This document shows, piece after piece, positions 8,955 through 16,428 of a stretch of 64,000 nucleotides of DNA. The notes under the pieces are model-generated. The model searched no databases, was not told where the DNA came from, and saw only the letters and a program-made list of their open reading frames with translations. The translations under genes and the position numbers were made by a program. The stretch comes from Methylibium sp. Root1272. Lineage in GTDB: Bacteria > Pseudomonadota > Gammaproteobacteria > Burkholderiales > Burkholderiaceae_C. Position 1 is the stretch's first letter, and every line of letters begins with the position of its first letter. The stretch is from the NCBI RefSeq assembly GCF_001425905.1, contig NZ_LMDY01000016.1, forward strand, positions 25,625 to 89,624, in the 5' to 3' direction.

Positions 8955-9757
8955 GGCAGGCTCGGCAAGGCGTCGCCCAGCATCGCCTGCGCGCCGTCGG
9001 TGTCGCCGCGCAGCGGCGTGGCCTTGGCCAGTGCCAGCCAGACCGCGAAGGGCAGCGTGCAGCGGGCATGGCGCGCGGGACGCAGTTGCTCGAAGCGACC
9101 GTCGTCCAGACTGCCATGCAGCACCCAGACGCCGAAGGCGTCGGGGATCTCCTCGGGCCGCGCCACCGCCACCGGGAAGACGTAGTGGCACTCGCTGCAC
9201 AGCCACTGGTAGGCCTGCCGCTTGGCGGCGTGTCGCAGGTCGGAGAGCAGATCGGCCCGCGTGAACTTCACCTCGTGGACCATGGGCTGCAGGTAGGCCT
9301 CGACGCTGGTGTTGCGCACCGAGAAGAGATCGGGCCGCGCCATGCGCCACACGCTCGCTGGCGTGGTGACATCCGTGCCCCCGTCGTTCCAGAGCGCGGA
9401 CTCGTCGGGGGGCTGCGGCGGCTCGGCGTGCTCCGGTGGTGGCGCGTCGATGGCGGCGCGCAAGGACAGTTCGCGCCAGACGATCCGGCCGCCGCTCATC
9501 AACTGCTCCGCGAACTTCTGCGCCAGGCGGTCGTGCGCGCCGAGTTCCCGCACGCCACGCCGGCGCGCGTCGGCCAGCACCTCGATGCCGGCCGCGGTGA
9601 GCCGCAACGTGTCGCGGCCCTCGGGTGTGGTGTGCAGGCAGAGCAACTGCGCTGCCAGCAGATCGATCTCGATGCCGTCCTTGCAGGGCCAGCCTGCAGA
9701 GCGCCAGATCTGCAGCAGGCGGGCGCGGTGGTGGCGGGTCAGGAGAGCTTCGACCAT
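8951..9757 (-). CDS. PD-(D/E)XK nuclease-like protein coupled to the helicase
   Basis: A 268-aa protein without a confident family name. Its middle shows a restriction-nuclease-fold pattern: Glu96 in a helix, RPDLFSV with Asp143, and HEVKFTRADL with Glu162-V-Lys164, then KRQAYQWLCSEC with two Cys. The first 80 residues look like a winged-helix or DNA-binding segment (RHHRARLLQIWRSAGW). It is immediately upstream of the helicase, whose start codon overlaps this gene's stop by four bases, so the two proteins are likely partners. The ATG at 9757 has no strong ribosome binding site. Confidence 0.6.
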   Translation of the reverse strand: MVEALLTRHHRARLLQIWRSAGWPCKDGIEIDLLAAQLLCLHTTPEGRDTLRLTAAGIEVLADARRRGVRELGAHDRLAQKFAEQLMSGGRIVWRELSLRAAIDAPPPEHAEPPQPPDESALWNDGGTDVTTPASVWRMARPDLFSVRNTSVEAYLQPMVHEVKFTRADLLSDLRHAAKRQAYQWLCSECHYVFPVAVARPEEIPDAFGVWVLHGSLDDGRFEQLRPARHARCTLPFAVWLALAKATPLRGDTDGAQAMLGDALPSLP

Positions 9758-9879
9758 GGGGGCACTGGACGGCAGGAGGCGGTACTGGTTGTAAATACAG
9801 TATCACGCTTCTCGCCGGCAGCGAACCGCTCGAGGCGCGCGCCGTGACCGCGGCCGGGTAAACGAGGGCCGCGTTCGCC

Positions 9880-9923
9880 TTGACAGGCACGGGACGCGCT
9901 CGTTAACCTGCCGACCGATCGGT
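9880..9923 (+). promoter_or_regulatory. Probable sigma-70-type promoter and palindromic operator before the soxC-like gene
   Basis: TTGACA at 9880-9885 is a perfect -35 box; 17 bases later TTAACC (9903-9908) could be a -10 box. Just downstream, ACCGATCGGT (9914-9923) is a perfect 10-bp palindrome resembling TetR-family operators. A TetR-type gene is the next minus-strand gene after soxC/soxD, so autorepression plus control of this promoter is possible. The rest of 9758-10002 holds nothing else I recognise. Confidence 0.45.
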
Positions 9924-10002
9924 ACAGAATTTGATGTGCGCCATGCACCACGACCTGCCACCTGGGCCTTCGCGTCCAGGGGATCGACGAGGAAACACGA
10001 CC

Positions 10003-11316
10003 ATGAAGAATCCGAACACCAATCGCTGGATGGAGGCCGCCCGGACCGAGCTGCAGGCTGGCGGTTCCATCACCCACGACCCGGGACGACGGGCGCTGCT
10101 GGGCCGCTCCGCGACGGCAGTCGCGGCCGGTGTGACCGCGCTCGCCGCCGGCCGCAGCGTGGCTGCACCGCTCGCGGTGCCCGCCGCCAACCTGGCGATG
10201 GGGCGGGCCCTGCCGGAGAGCGAGTACGGCATGCCGTCGAAGTTCGAGGCCCACGTGAAGCGTCGTCGGACCGATGTGTTCGTCAACAAGCAGAACTTCT
10301 CAGACTGGAGCATGACGCCGCTGCATCAGCAGCACGGCACCGTCACGCCCAACGGGCTGATCTACGAGCGCCACCACAACGGTGTTCCGGAGATCAACCC
10401 GGACGAGCACCGCTTCGCGATCCACGGCATGGTGAAGCAGCCGCTGGTCTTCACGATGGCCGACCTGATGAAGTACCCGTCGGTGTCGAAGTTCTACTTC
10501 ATGGAATGTTCCGGCAACGGTCTTGCCGACTGGCTCAAGGCGTCGTCGAAGACGGTGCAGCAGACGCACGGCATGCTGTCGTGTGCCCAATGGACCGGCA
10601 TCCCGGTGTCGACGCTGCTGCAGGAGGCCGGCGTGATGCCCGGTGCGACCTGGGCGCTCGCCGAGGGCGCGGACGGAGCGGCGCATGCGCGCAGCATCCC
10701 GATGCAGAAGATGCTGGACGACGCGCTCATCGTCTACGCCGCCAACGGCGAGATGCTGCGCCCGGAGAACGGCTATCCGCTGCGCCTGTTCATTCCGGGC
10801 TGGGAGGGCAATGTCAGCATCAAGTGGCTGCGTCGCATCAAGCTGGGCGACCAGCCCTGGAACCTGCGCAGCGAGACGGCGCGCTACACCGACCCGATGC
10901 CCGACGGCAAGTGGCGTCAGTTCAGCTTCGCGATGGAGGCCAAGTCGGTGGTCACCTCGCCGTCGGGCGGCATGAAGGTGCAGCCCGGGGAACTGGAGAT
11001 CCTGGGCTTCGCCTGGTCCGGGCAGGGCAGCATCCGCGCCGTCGACGTGACGCTCGACGGCGGGCGGACGTGGCAGGAGGCGACGCTGGAGCCGCCGGTG
11101 CTGGATAAGTGCCTGACCCGCTTCAGGCTGCGCTGGAAATGGGACGGTCGACCGACGTCGATCGCCAGTCGTGCCGTCGACTCGACGGGTTATGTGCAAC
11201 CCACCGTGGAAGAGATCAAGAAGGTCCGCGCGATCACCGGTTTCGTGCAGCACCACAACGGCATCTTCCCGTGGTCCATCGATGCGGCAGGGGAGGTGAA
11301 GAATGCGATCGCCTGA
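10003..11316 (+). CDS. soxC: SoxC-like sulfite/sulfane dehydrogenase, molybdopterin subunit
   Basis: A 437-aa periplasmic molybdenum enzyme of the sulfite oxidase family. The N-terminus has a twin-arginine signal (GRRALLGRSATAVAAG, Arg29-Arg30). Cys169 in FMECSGNG is the conserved molybdenum ligand, followed by RLFIPGWEGNVSIKWLRRI and a C-terminal dimerisation domain (GFAWSGQGSIRAVDVTLDGG). SoxC removes electrons from sulfane sulfur or sulfite together with the cytochrome SoxD. Start at 10003 chosen for GAGGAAA upstream and for the Tat signal. No soxAXYZB genes are in the window, so a free sulfite dehydrogenase role is as likely as a complete Sox pathway. It overlaps the next gene by 14 bases. 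Confidence 0.85.
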   Translation: MKNPNTNRWMEAARTELQAGGSITHDPGRRALLGRSATAVAAGVTALAAGRSVAAPLAVPAANLAMGRALPESEYGMPSKFEAHVKRRRTDVFVNKQNFSDWSMTPLHQQHGTVTPNGLIYERHHNGVPEINPDEHRFAIHGMVKQPLVFTMADLMKYPSVSKFYFMECSGNGLADWLKASSKTVQQTHGMLSCAQWTGIPVSTLLQEAGVMPGATWALAEGADGAAHARSIPMQKMLDDALIVYAANGEMLRPENGYPLRLFIPGWEGNVSIKWLRRIKLGDQPWNLRSETARYTDPMPDGKWRQFSFAMEAKSVVTSPSGGMKVQPGELEILGFAWSGQGSIRAVDVTLDGGRTWQEATLEPPVLDKCLTRFRLRWKWDGRPTSIASRAVDSTGYVQPTVEEIKKVRAITGFVQHHNGIFPWSIDAAGEVKNAIA

Positions 11317-11911
11317 ATTCTCGTGGTGCGGCCTCGCCGTCGCTTGCCTGATGGCCGGTTGTGCGGCGCCGGCCGCCGCACCGAACGCAGCGGCACCATC
11401 GCCGCACGGCCATGCGATCTCCGAGCAGGAAATGCAGGCCTGGAACATCGACGTACGCGGCACCGACGGCGCGGGGCTGCCACCCGGGTCGGGCTCGGTC
11501 GCGGCGGGCAAGACGGTGTTCGACGCCAAGTGCGCCGCCTGTCACGGCGCCGCTGCGGCCGGCGGGCCGGTGTTCGGCCCCATGGTCGGCGGCATCGGCT
11601 CGTTCAAGACCGATCGCCGCGTGCTCACGCCAGGCAGCATGTATCCGTATGCGCCGATCCTGTTCGATTACGTGCGGCGTGCGATGCCGATGAATGCGCC
11701 GCAGTCGCTGTCGAACGACGAGACCTACGCGGTCAGTGGCTACCTGCTGCACCTCAACGGTCTGGTGCCCGCCGATGCGGTGATGACCGCGCAGACGCTG
11801 GCTGCCGTGCGCATGCCCAACCGCGACGGCTTCATCGTCGACGACCGGCCCGATACCAAGGCCACGCGGTGCATGAGCAACTGCTCCCCGATCTCGAGCG
11901 CGGCACGCTGA
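11303..11911 (+). CDS. Monoheme cytochrome c lipoprotein, SoxD/SorB-like partner
   Basis: A 202-aa protein whose start lies inside the end of the soxC-like gene, so translation is coupled. It begins with a lipoprotein signal (LMAGC lipobox, Cys at residue 19) and carries one heme site, C-A-A-C-H near residue 76. A Met in RRAMPMNAPQSL is the probable sixth ligand. Classical SoxD has two hemes and about 350 aa; this protein has one heme and is membrane-tethered, closer in size to small sulfite-dehydrogenase cytochromes. It should accept electrons from the molybdenum subunit. Two Cys at the C-terminus (RCMSNC) are unexplained. Confidence 0.8.
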   Translation: MRSPEFSWCGLAVACLMAGCAAPAAAPNAAAPSPHGHAISEQEMQAWNIDVRGTDGAGLPPGSGSVAAGKTVFDAKCAACHGAAAAGGPVFGPMVGGIGSFKTDRRVLTPGSMYPYAPILFDYVRRAMPMNAPQSLSNDETYAVSGYLLHLNGLVPADAVMTAQTLAAVRMPNRDGFIVDDRPDTKATRCMSNCSPISSAAR

Positions 11912-11925
11912 TCGGGAGACGCTGA

Positions 11926-11948
11926 ACGCCGCCTGCCGGAGGCGGCGT
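11926..11948. terminator. Bidirectional hairpin terminator
   Basis: ACGCCGCCT and AGGCGGCGT form a perfect 9-bp stem around a 5-base loop, exactly between the stops of the convergent cytochrome gene and TetR gene. Confidence 0.65.
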
Positions 11949-11949
11949 G

Positions 11950-12537
11950 TCAGGCGGCCAGGGCCCGCAGCGCCATCGAGTTGAAGCGCTCGGCGATCTG
12001 CCTCGGCCCGACGCGGCCCGAGGGCTTGAGCCACAGGTAGCTGTAGAAATACATGCCCAGCAGGCCCTTGAGCACGATGGCGTCGTAGGGGCGGAACACG
12101 CCCTGGCGTTCGCCATCGACCAGGATGCTCTTCCACGCGCCCTCGTACCGGGCGTGCAGCGCCATCACCTCGCGGTGCCGCTCGCCGGTGAGGGACTGGA
12201 CCTCGCGGAAGCACACCGTCAGCTCGGCCTGGTGCGAAGCGATCTTCTGCATCAGGTAGTCGCCCAGCAGCGCCAGCCGCTCTGCGGGCGGCAGGTCGCC
12301 GCGCGCCACCTCGGTGGCGTGCGCGGCCAGGTCGACGATGTACTCGCGGCTGATGTCGTACAGCAGGTCTTCCTTGCTGCGGATGTGGTGATACAGCGCG
12401 CCGCGCCCCAGTGCGACGGCGTCACCGAGCTCCGCGATGCCGACCGCGTGGAAGCCGCGTGCCGCGAACAGCTGGGCCGCGGTCTTGAGGATGCGCTCGC
12501 GCTGGGTTGCTTCGGAGGGGGCCTTGTTCTTGATCAT
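11950..12537 (-). CDS. TetR/AcrR-family transcriptional regulator
   Basis: A 195-aa regulator. The N-terminal helix-turn-helix is clear (RERILKTAAQLFAARGF then AELGDAVALGRGALYHHIRSKEDLL, residues 13-58); the remaining helical domain is the ligand-binding and dimer region. The ATG at 12537 is chosen because it gives the usual short arm before the HTH. Convergent with the soxC/cytochrome pair and separated from it by a terminator. Ligand unknown; it may act on the palindrome at 9914-9923. Confidence 0.85.
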   Translation of the reverse strand: MIKNKAPSEATQRERILKTAAQLFAARGFHAVGIAELGDAVALGRGALYHHIRSKEDLLYDISREYIVDLAAHATEVARGDLPPAERLALLGDYLMQKIASHQAELTVCFREVQSLTGERHREVMALHARYEGAWKSILVDGERQGVFRPYDAIVLKGLLGMYFYSYLWLKPSGRVGPRQIAERFNSMALRALAA

Positions 12538-12712
12538 CGGTCGTTCTGCAATCGGCAATCGACAGCCGGATTCTAGGGGCCGGTGTACCGATTGTTCCAC
12601 CCTTCGATACGGGGGCGATCGCAGCGTGGGGGTCGGTCTCTATTGCTGCGCCGACAGCGTGCTCATACGCTCCGTCCTGCCCCGCCATCATCTGTTCCAT
12701 TGACCGATACCG

Positions 12713-13741
12713 ATGAGAGCCCAGCGCCATTCCTACGATCTTGCCGAGGTGTTCGAACAGATCTTCTCGGCCGCGCCGTGGCCGATGCTGATGCTGGGTG
12801 AAGACGGCGAAGTGCTCGGCGCCAGCGACGAGTACGGTCATGGAGAGATCGCGTCCGACCTGCCGTTGCGTGCTCGCGCGGCGCACTACCTGGCCTCGCT
12901 GCGCGGCAGCCCCCCCTGGTCCGCGCCGCAGGAGGCCGACAGCGTGCGGATGCTGCCGTCGGGCGTGCAGGCCCACGAACGCTTGTTCCTGAGGCGCACG
13001 CCCTGGGGTGCGAGCCTCGTCGTCGTCGACCAGACCGACCTGCGTCAGCTCCAGACTTCCGACCTGCAGACCGCCCGGCTCGCTGCGCTGGGCTTCATGG
13101 TCGCGGGCGTCTGCCACGAGATCACGAACCCGCTCACGTCGCTGCACTCCATCGTGCAGATCCTGCGGTCCGAGAAGCAGCCGAGCCGCGAACTGCTCGA
13201 CAAGGGCTTCGACAACATCGCGGTCAACGTCAAGCGCATCCTCGACATCTCGCGGCGGCTGGTGAAGTTCTCCCGCGTCGGCGACGAGCCGCGCTACGGC
13301 CTCTCGGTCGACGAGGCCATCGAGGAGGCGCTCTACGTGCTGCGCCAGGACGACCTGCTCCGCGACGTGGAGCTCCAGTACCGGCGCGACGCAGGCCTGA
13401 AGGTGTTCGGCAACACGGGGCAGATCCGCGAGATCTTCCTGAACCTGTTCGTCAATGCTGCGCAGGCCATGGCCGGTCGCGGCACGCTGAGCATCGAGAC
13501 GCGCGAGGCGGGCCCCATGGTCGAGGTGCTGGTCGGCGACACCGGCCCGGGCGTGCCGGCCGAGGCCGTGGGGCGGATCTTCGAGCCCTTCTTCACCACC
13601 AAGTCCAGCATGCACGGCACCGGGCTCGGGCTGGCGATCAGCACCGAGATCGCCCACGAGCACGGTGGCAGCATCACGCTGCGGCACACCGGCAGCCAGG
13701 GCGCGACGTTCTGCGTCGCGCTGCCCAGGGAGCGCTCATGA
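12713..13741 (+). CDS. NtrB-type soluble sensor histidine kinase
   Basis: A 342-aa kinase with no transmembrane segment. Residues 10-110 resemble a degenerate PAS sensor domain (SAAPWPMLMLGEDGEVLGAS); His135 in AGVCHEITNPL is the phospho-acceptor; the ATPase domain shows the N box (NLFVNAAQA), G1 (VGDTGPGVP), F (FEPFFTTK) and G2 (GTGLGLAIS). Its stop overlaps the start of the response regulator by four bases (ATGA), so the two are a pair. A cytosolic signal, perhaps an internal metabolite or redox state, is expected. Together with the adjacent CNB protein it precedes the Rieske-oxygenase region and may control it. Confidence 0.85.
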   Translation: MRAQRHSYDLAEVFEQIFSAAPWPMLMLGEDGEVLGASDEYGHGEIASDLPLRARAAHYLASLRGSPPWSAPQEADSVRMLPSGVQAHERLFLRRTPWGASLVVVDQTDLRQLQTSDLQTARLAALGFMVAGVCHEITNPLTSLHSIVQILRSEKQPSRELLDKGFDNIAVNVKRILDISRRLVKFSRVGDEPRYGLSVDEAIEEALYVLRQDDLLRDVELQYRRDAGLKVFGNTGQIREIFLNLFVNAAQAMAGRGTLSIETREAGPMVEVLVGDTGPGVPAEAVGRIFEPFFTTKSSMHGTGLGLAISTEIAHEHGGSITLRHTGSQGATFCVALPRERS

Positions 13742-15186
13742 GCAGCCAGCCACGCAGGGAAACGCCCGCCGAGGACCGGCGCCCTTCGGAGCAGGTGCTC
13801 GTGATCGACGACGACCACGGCATCGGCGACTGCGTCGAGATGCTGCTGCAGCGGGCCGGCTATGCCTGCGTGATCACGCGCACCGGCGGCGAGGGCCTGG
13901 CACAGCTGCGCAGTCGCGAGTTCGACATGGTGATCACCGACCTGCGGCTGCCCGATGCCAGCGGACTGGACATCGTGGCGGCCAGCAAGGCGGCGAATCC
14001 CGAGACGCAGGTGATCCTGATGACCAGCTTCTCGTCGGTCGAGAGCGCCATCGAGGCGCTGCGCCTGGGGGCCAACGACTACGTCATCAAGCCGTTCGAC
14101 AACGACGACTTCCTGTTCTCCGTCGAGCGGGCGCTCGGCGAGCGGCGCACCCGCATGGAGAACGTGGCGCTCAAGCGCAGCCTGCGCAAGGCCTACACGC
14201 AGAACGCCATCATCGGCGAGAGCGACGGCGTCAAGCGCCTGCTGGGGATGATCCAGCGCGTGGCCGCCACCGAGGCCAACGTGCTGATCCAGGGCGAGAG
14301 CGGCACTGGCAAGGAACTGGTGGCCCAGGCCATCCACTTCGGCGGCAACCGGGCGCACCGACCGTTCGTCGCGGTGAACTGCGGCGCGATCCCGGCCGAG
14401 CTGATCGAGTCCGAGCTGTTCGGCCACGTCAAGGGCGCGTACACCGGGGCCTCCTCGGCCAGCGAAGGCCTGATCCGCGAGGCCAGCGGCGGCACGCTGT
14501 TCCTCGACGAGATCTCGGAGATGCCGCTCAACGTGCAGGTCAAGCTGCTGCGGGTGCTGCAGGAGCGCCAGGTGCGCCCGCTCGGCTCGGGGCAGAGCTA
14601 CATCACCGACACGCGCTTCCTCGCGGCGAGCAACCGCAACCTGAAGGAGAGCGCCGAGAGCGGCAGCTTCCGCGCCGACCTCTACTACCGCCTCAACGTC
14701 ATCACGATCCACGTGCCGCCGCTGCGCGAGCGCGGCGCCGACATCGAGCTGCTCGCCCGCCACTTCATGCAGCTGTTCAGCCGCAAGTTCGGCAGCCAGG
14801 TCCGAGGCATGGACCGGGACTTCGTGGATTTCCTGAACCGACACTCGTGGCCCGGCAACGTGCGCGAGCTCCAGAACGTGATCGAGCGCGCGGTGATCCT
14901 GGCCGACGCCGACATCCTGAGCGCCGCCGACCTGGAAGAGACGCTCGCGCTGCCGGCCAAGGAGGCCCACCTGCCGCTGGGCGGCGGGCTGCCGCTGTCG
15001 GTGGAGGAGTACATCAAGGAAGTCGTGCTGCTCTACCAGGACCGGCACGGCGAGGCCGAGCTCGCAGCGATGCTGGGCATCGGCCGCAAGGCGCTCTGGA
15101 TGCGGCGCCGCAACTGGGGCCTGCACCGGCAGCGCGACCGCGCGCCGGCCGGCGACGAGCTAGACCACCTCCACCGCGTTCAGTGA
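13738..15186 (+). CDS. NtrC-family sigma-54 response regulator
   Basis: A 482-aa protein: receiver domain (residues 19-130; phospho-acceptor Asp68 in MVITDLRLPD, Lys in DYVIKPFD), AAA+ sigma-54-interacting domain (about 155-390; Walker A GESGTGKE, GAYTGA loop that contacts sigma-54, arginine-finger region) and a C-terminal Fis-type helix-turn-helix (EAELAAMLGIGRKALWMRR). It should activate sigma-54 promoters from upstream sites. The nearest sigma-54 promoter in the window is at 18501-18516, preceded by several dyads, and I infer that as a candidate target. Next gene starts 20 bases downstream. Confidence 0.9.
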   Translation: MSSQPRRETPAEDRRPSEQVLVIDDDHGIGDCVEMLLQRAGYACVITRTGGEGLAQLRSREFDMVITDLRLPDASGLDIVAASKAANPETQVILMTSFSSVESAIEALRLGANDYVIKPFDNDDFLFSVERALGERRTRMENVALKRSLRKAYTQNAIIGESDGVKRLLGMIQRVAATEANVLIQGESGTGKELVAQAIHFGGNRAHRPFVAVNCGAIPAELIESELFGHVKGAYTGASSASEGLIREASGGTLFLDEISEMPLNVQVKLLRVLQERQVRPLGSGQSYITDTRFLAASNRNLKESAESGSFRADLYYRLNVITIHVPPLRERGADIELLARHFMQLFSRKFGSQVRGMDRDFVDFLNRHSWPGNVRELQNVIERAVILADADILSAADLEETLALPAKEAHLPLGGGLPLSVEEYIKEVVLLYQDRHGEAELAAMLGIGRKALWMRRRNWGLHRQRDRAPAGDELDHLHRVQ

Positions 15187-15205
15187 ACCCCACGGAAAGC
15201 AGGCC

Positions 15206-15664
15206 ATGTCGAACGAATCCGCCGAACTGCTGACACCGAACCTGATCCTCGCGCAGACGGGTTTCTTCCAGGGCCTGACCGCACGACAGCTCGAGCGCAT
15301 CGCGCTGCTCAGCGAAGTGCAGCACTGCGACGAGGGACAGCAGGTCTACCGGGTCGGCGAGCCGGCCAGCCTGGTCTACGTGCTGGTGCGCGGCCGGGTC
15401 CGGCTCGCGGTCGGCTACGGCGAGCGCAACGCCAGTGCCGGCAACGTCCTGCGGCGCGGCGAGGTGTTCGGCTGGGCCGCGCTCACGCCGAGCTGCAACC
15501 TGCGCATCGCCACCGCGACCTGCCTCACGACCTGCAGCTTTCTCACGATCGACGGGACCGGCCTGCTCGGCCTGATGGAGCAGGACCACACGCTGGGTTA
15601 TCGCCTGATGACGCAGCTCAACCGCATCATCTCCGGCACGCTGACGGCGTTTGCCGGCGGTTGA
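15206..15664 (+). CDS. Stand-alone cyclic-nucleotide-binding-like (CNB) domain protein
   Basis: A 152-aa protein consisting only of a CRP-type beta-barrel sensor domain (from GFFQGLTARQLERIALL to the C-terminal helix), with no DNA-binding HTH. The phosphate-binding cassette reads RGEVFGWAALTPSCNLRIAT: Arg100 corresponds to CRP Arg82, but Trp90 stands exactly where CRP Glu72 holds the ribose of cAMP. Two other proteins in the window, fused to a ferredoxin (21369) and an ABC permease (23467), share this FGWAA variant. It follows the NtrB/NtrC pair by 20 bases, probably as one operon, and could feed ligand status into that system. cAMP binding should not be assumed. Confidence 0.8.
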   Translation: MSNESAELLTPNLILAQTGFFQGLTARQLERIALLSEVQHCDEGQQVYRVGEPASLVYVLVRGRVRLAVGYGERNASAGNVLRRGEVFGWAALTPSCNLRIATATCLTTCSFLTIDGTGLLGLMEQDHTLGYRLMTQLNRIISGTLTAFAGG

Positions 15665-15668
15665 CGGA

Positions 15669-15686
15669 GCGCCGGGCGGCCGGCGC
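15669..15686. terminator. Hairpin terminator between convergent genes
   Basis: GCGCCGG-GCGG-CCGGCGC is a perfect 7-bp stem placed between the CNB gene stop (15664) and the TauE stop (15688, minus strand). Confidence 0.6.
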
Positions 15687-15687
15687 G

Positions 15688-16428
15688 CTACACCGCGCGC
15701 AGCAGCAGGCCGGCCCCGACCACGATGCACAGCACGCCCACGGCGCGGCGCAGCAGCGCGGCATCGACGGCGTGCGCGAGATGCACGCCGATCCACACGC
15801 CGGCCACCTCGAACACCGTCAGCAGCGCGGCGAGCTCGAGGTCCACGATGCCGTGCGCCAGGTGGCCGACGCTGCCCGAGATCGAGGCCAGGATCTGGAC
15901 CACCTGGCTGGCGCCGATCGCGGTCAGCGGCGCGAAGCCGCTCAGCACCATCATCGGCACCGACAGCGCGGGGCCGCCCACGCCGGTGAGCCCGGAGCCG
16001 AAGCCGGTCAGCGCGCCGATGCCGAACAGCAGCGCGCGCCGCCGCTGCGGCTGGTCATGGAACCAGGCACGGCGACGCGCTCCCCCCCCGAGCAGCGTGT
16101 ACACGCCGGCCAGCACGATCAGCACGGCCAGGATCAGCCCCAAGAGGCGGGCATCGAGCCGGGCATTGGCCCACGCGCCGAGCGCACCGAACAGCGCGCC
16201 GCCCGCGCACAGCGGCAGCGTGACCGACCAGTCGATGCTGCCGCGCCGCTGGAAGAACCAGGTGCCGACGATGCCGGTGAAGATGAAGGTGAAGAGCGCC
16301 GTGGCCATCGACGCCTGGATGGACAGCGGCGCCAGCAGGTTGAGCGCCGGGATCAGCAGGATGCCGCCGACGCCCACCGCGCCGATCAGCACGCCGACGA
16401 CCGTGGCGATGGCGATCAGCCCGAGCAT
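15688..16428 (-). CDS. TauE/SafE-family sulfite/anion exporter
   Basis: A 246-aa inner-membrane protein with about eight hydrophobic helices and the family's glycine-rich repeated motif (IGAVGVGGILLIPAL near residue 20 and GFGSGLTGVGGPALSVPMM near residue 140), showing the internal duplication of TauE/SafE permeases. Members export sulfite, sulfoacetate or related anions. It overlaps the upstream SulP gene by 13 bases, so both are co-transcribed. Beside a SoxC-like enzyme and a Rieske oxygenase, it may deal with sulfite released from organosulfonates; this is inference. Confidence 0.8.
   Translation of the reverse strand: MLGLIAIATVVGVLIGAVGVGGILLIPALNLLAPLSIQASMATALFTFIFTGIVGTWFFQRRGSIDWSVTLPLCAGGALFGALGAWANARLDARLLGLILAVLIVLAGVYTLLGGGARRRAWFHDQPQRRRALLFGIGALTGFGSGLTGVGGPALSVPMMVLSGFAPLTAIGASQVVQILASISGSVGHLAHGIVDLELAALLTVFEVAGVWIGVHLAHAVDAALLRRAVGVLCIVVGAGLLLRAV

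Noticed and set aside
5734-9117. A frame of more than 1100 codons on the minus strand joining the SDR with an upstream region
   Set aside because: Only the last 246 codons form the SDR with its own start; the upstream part is the wrong frame of the helicase gene.
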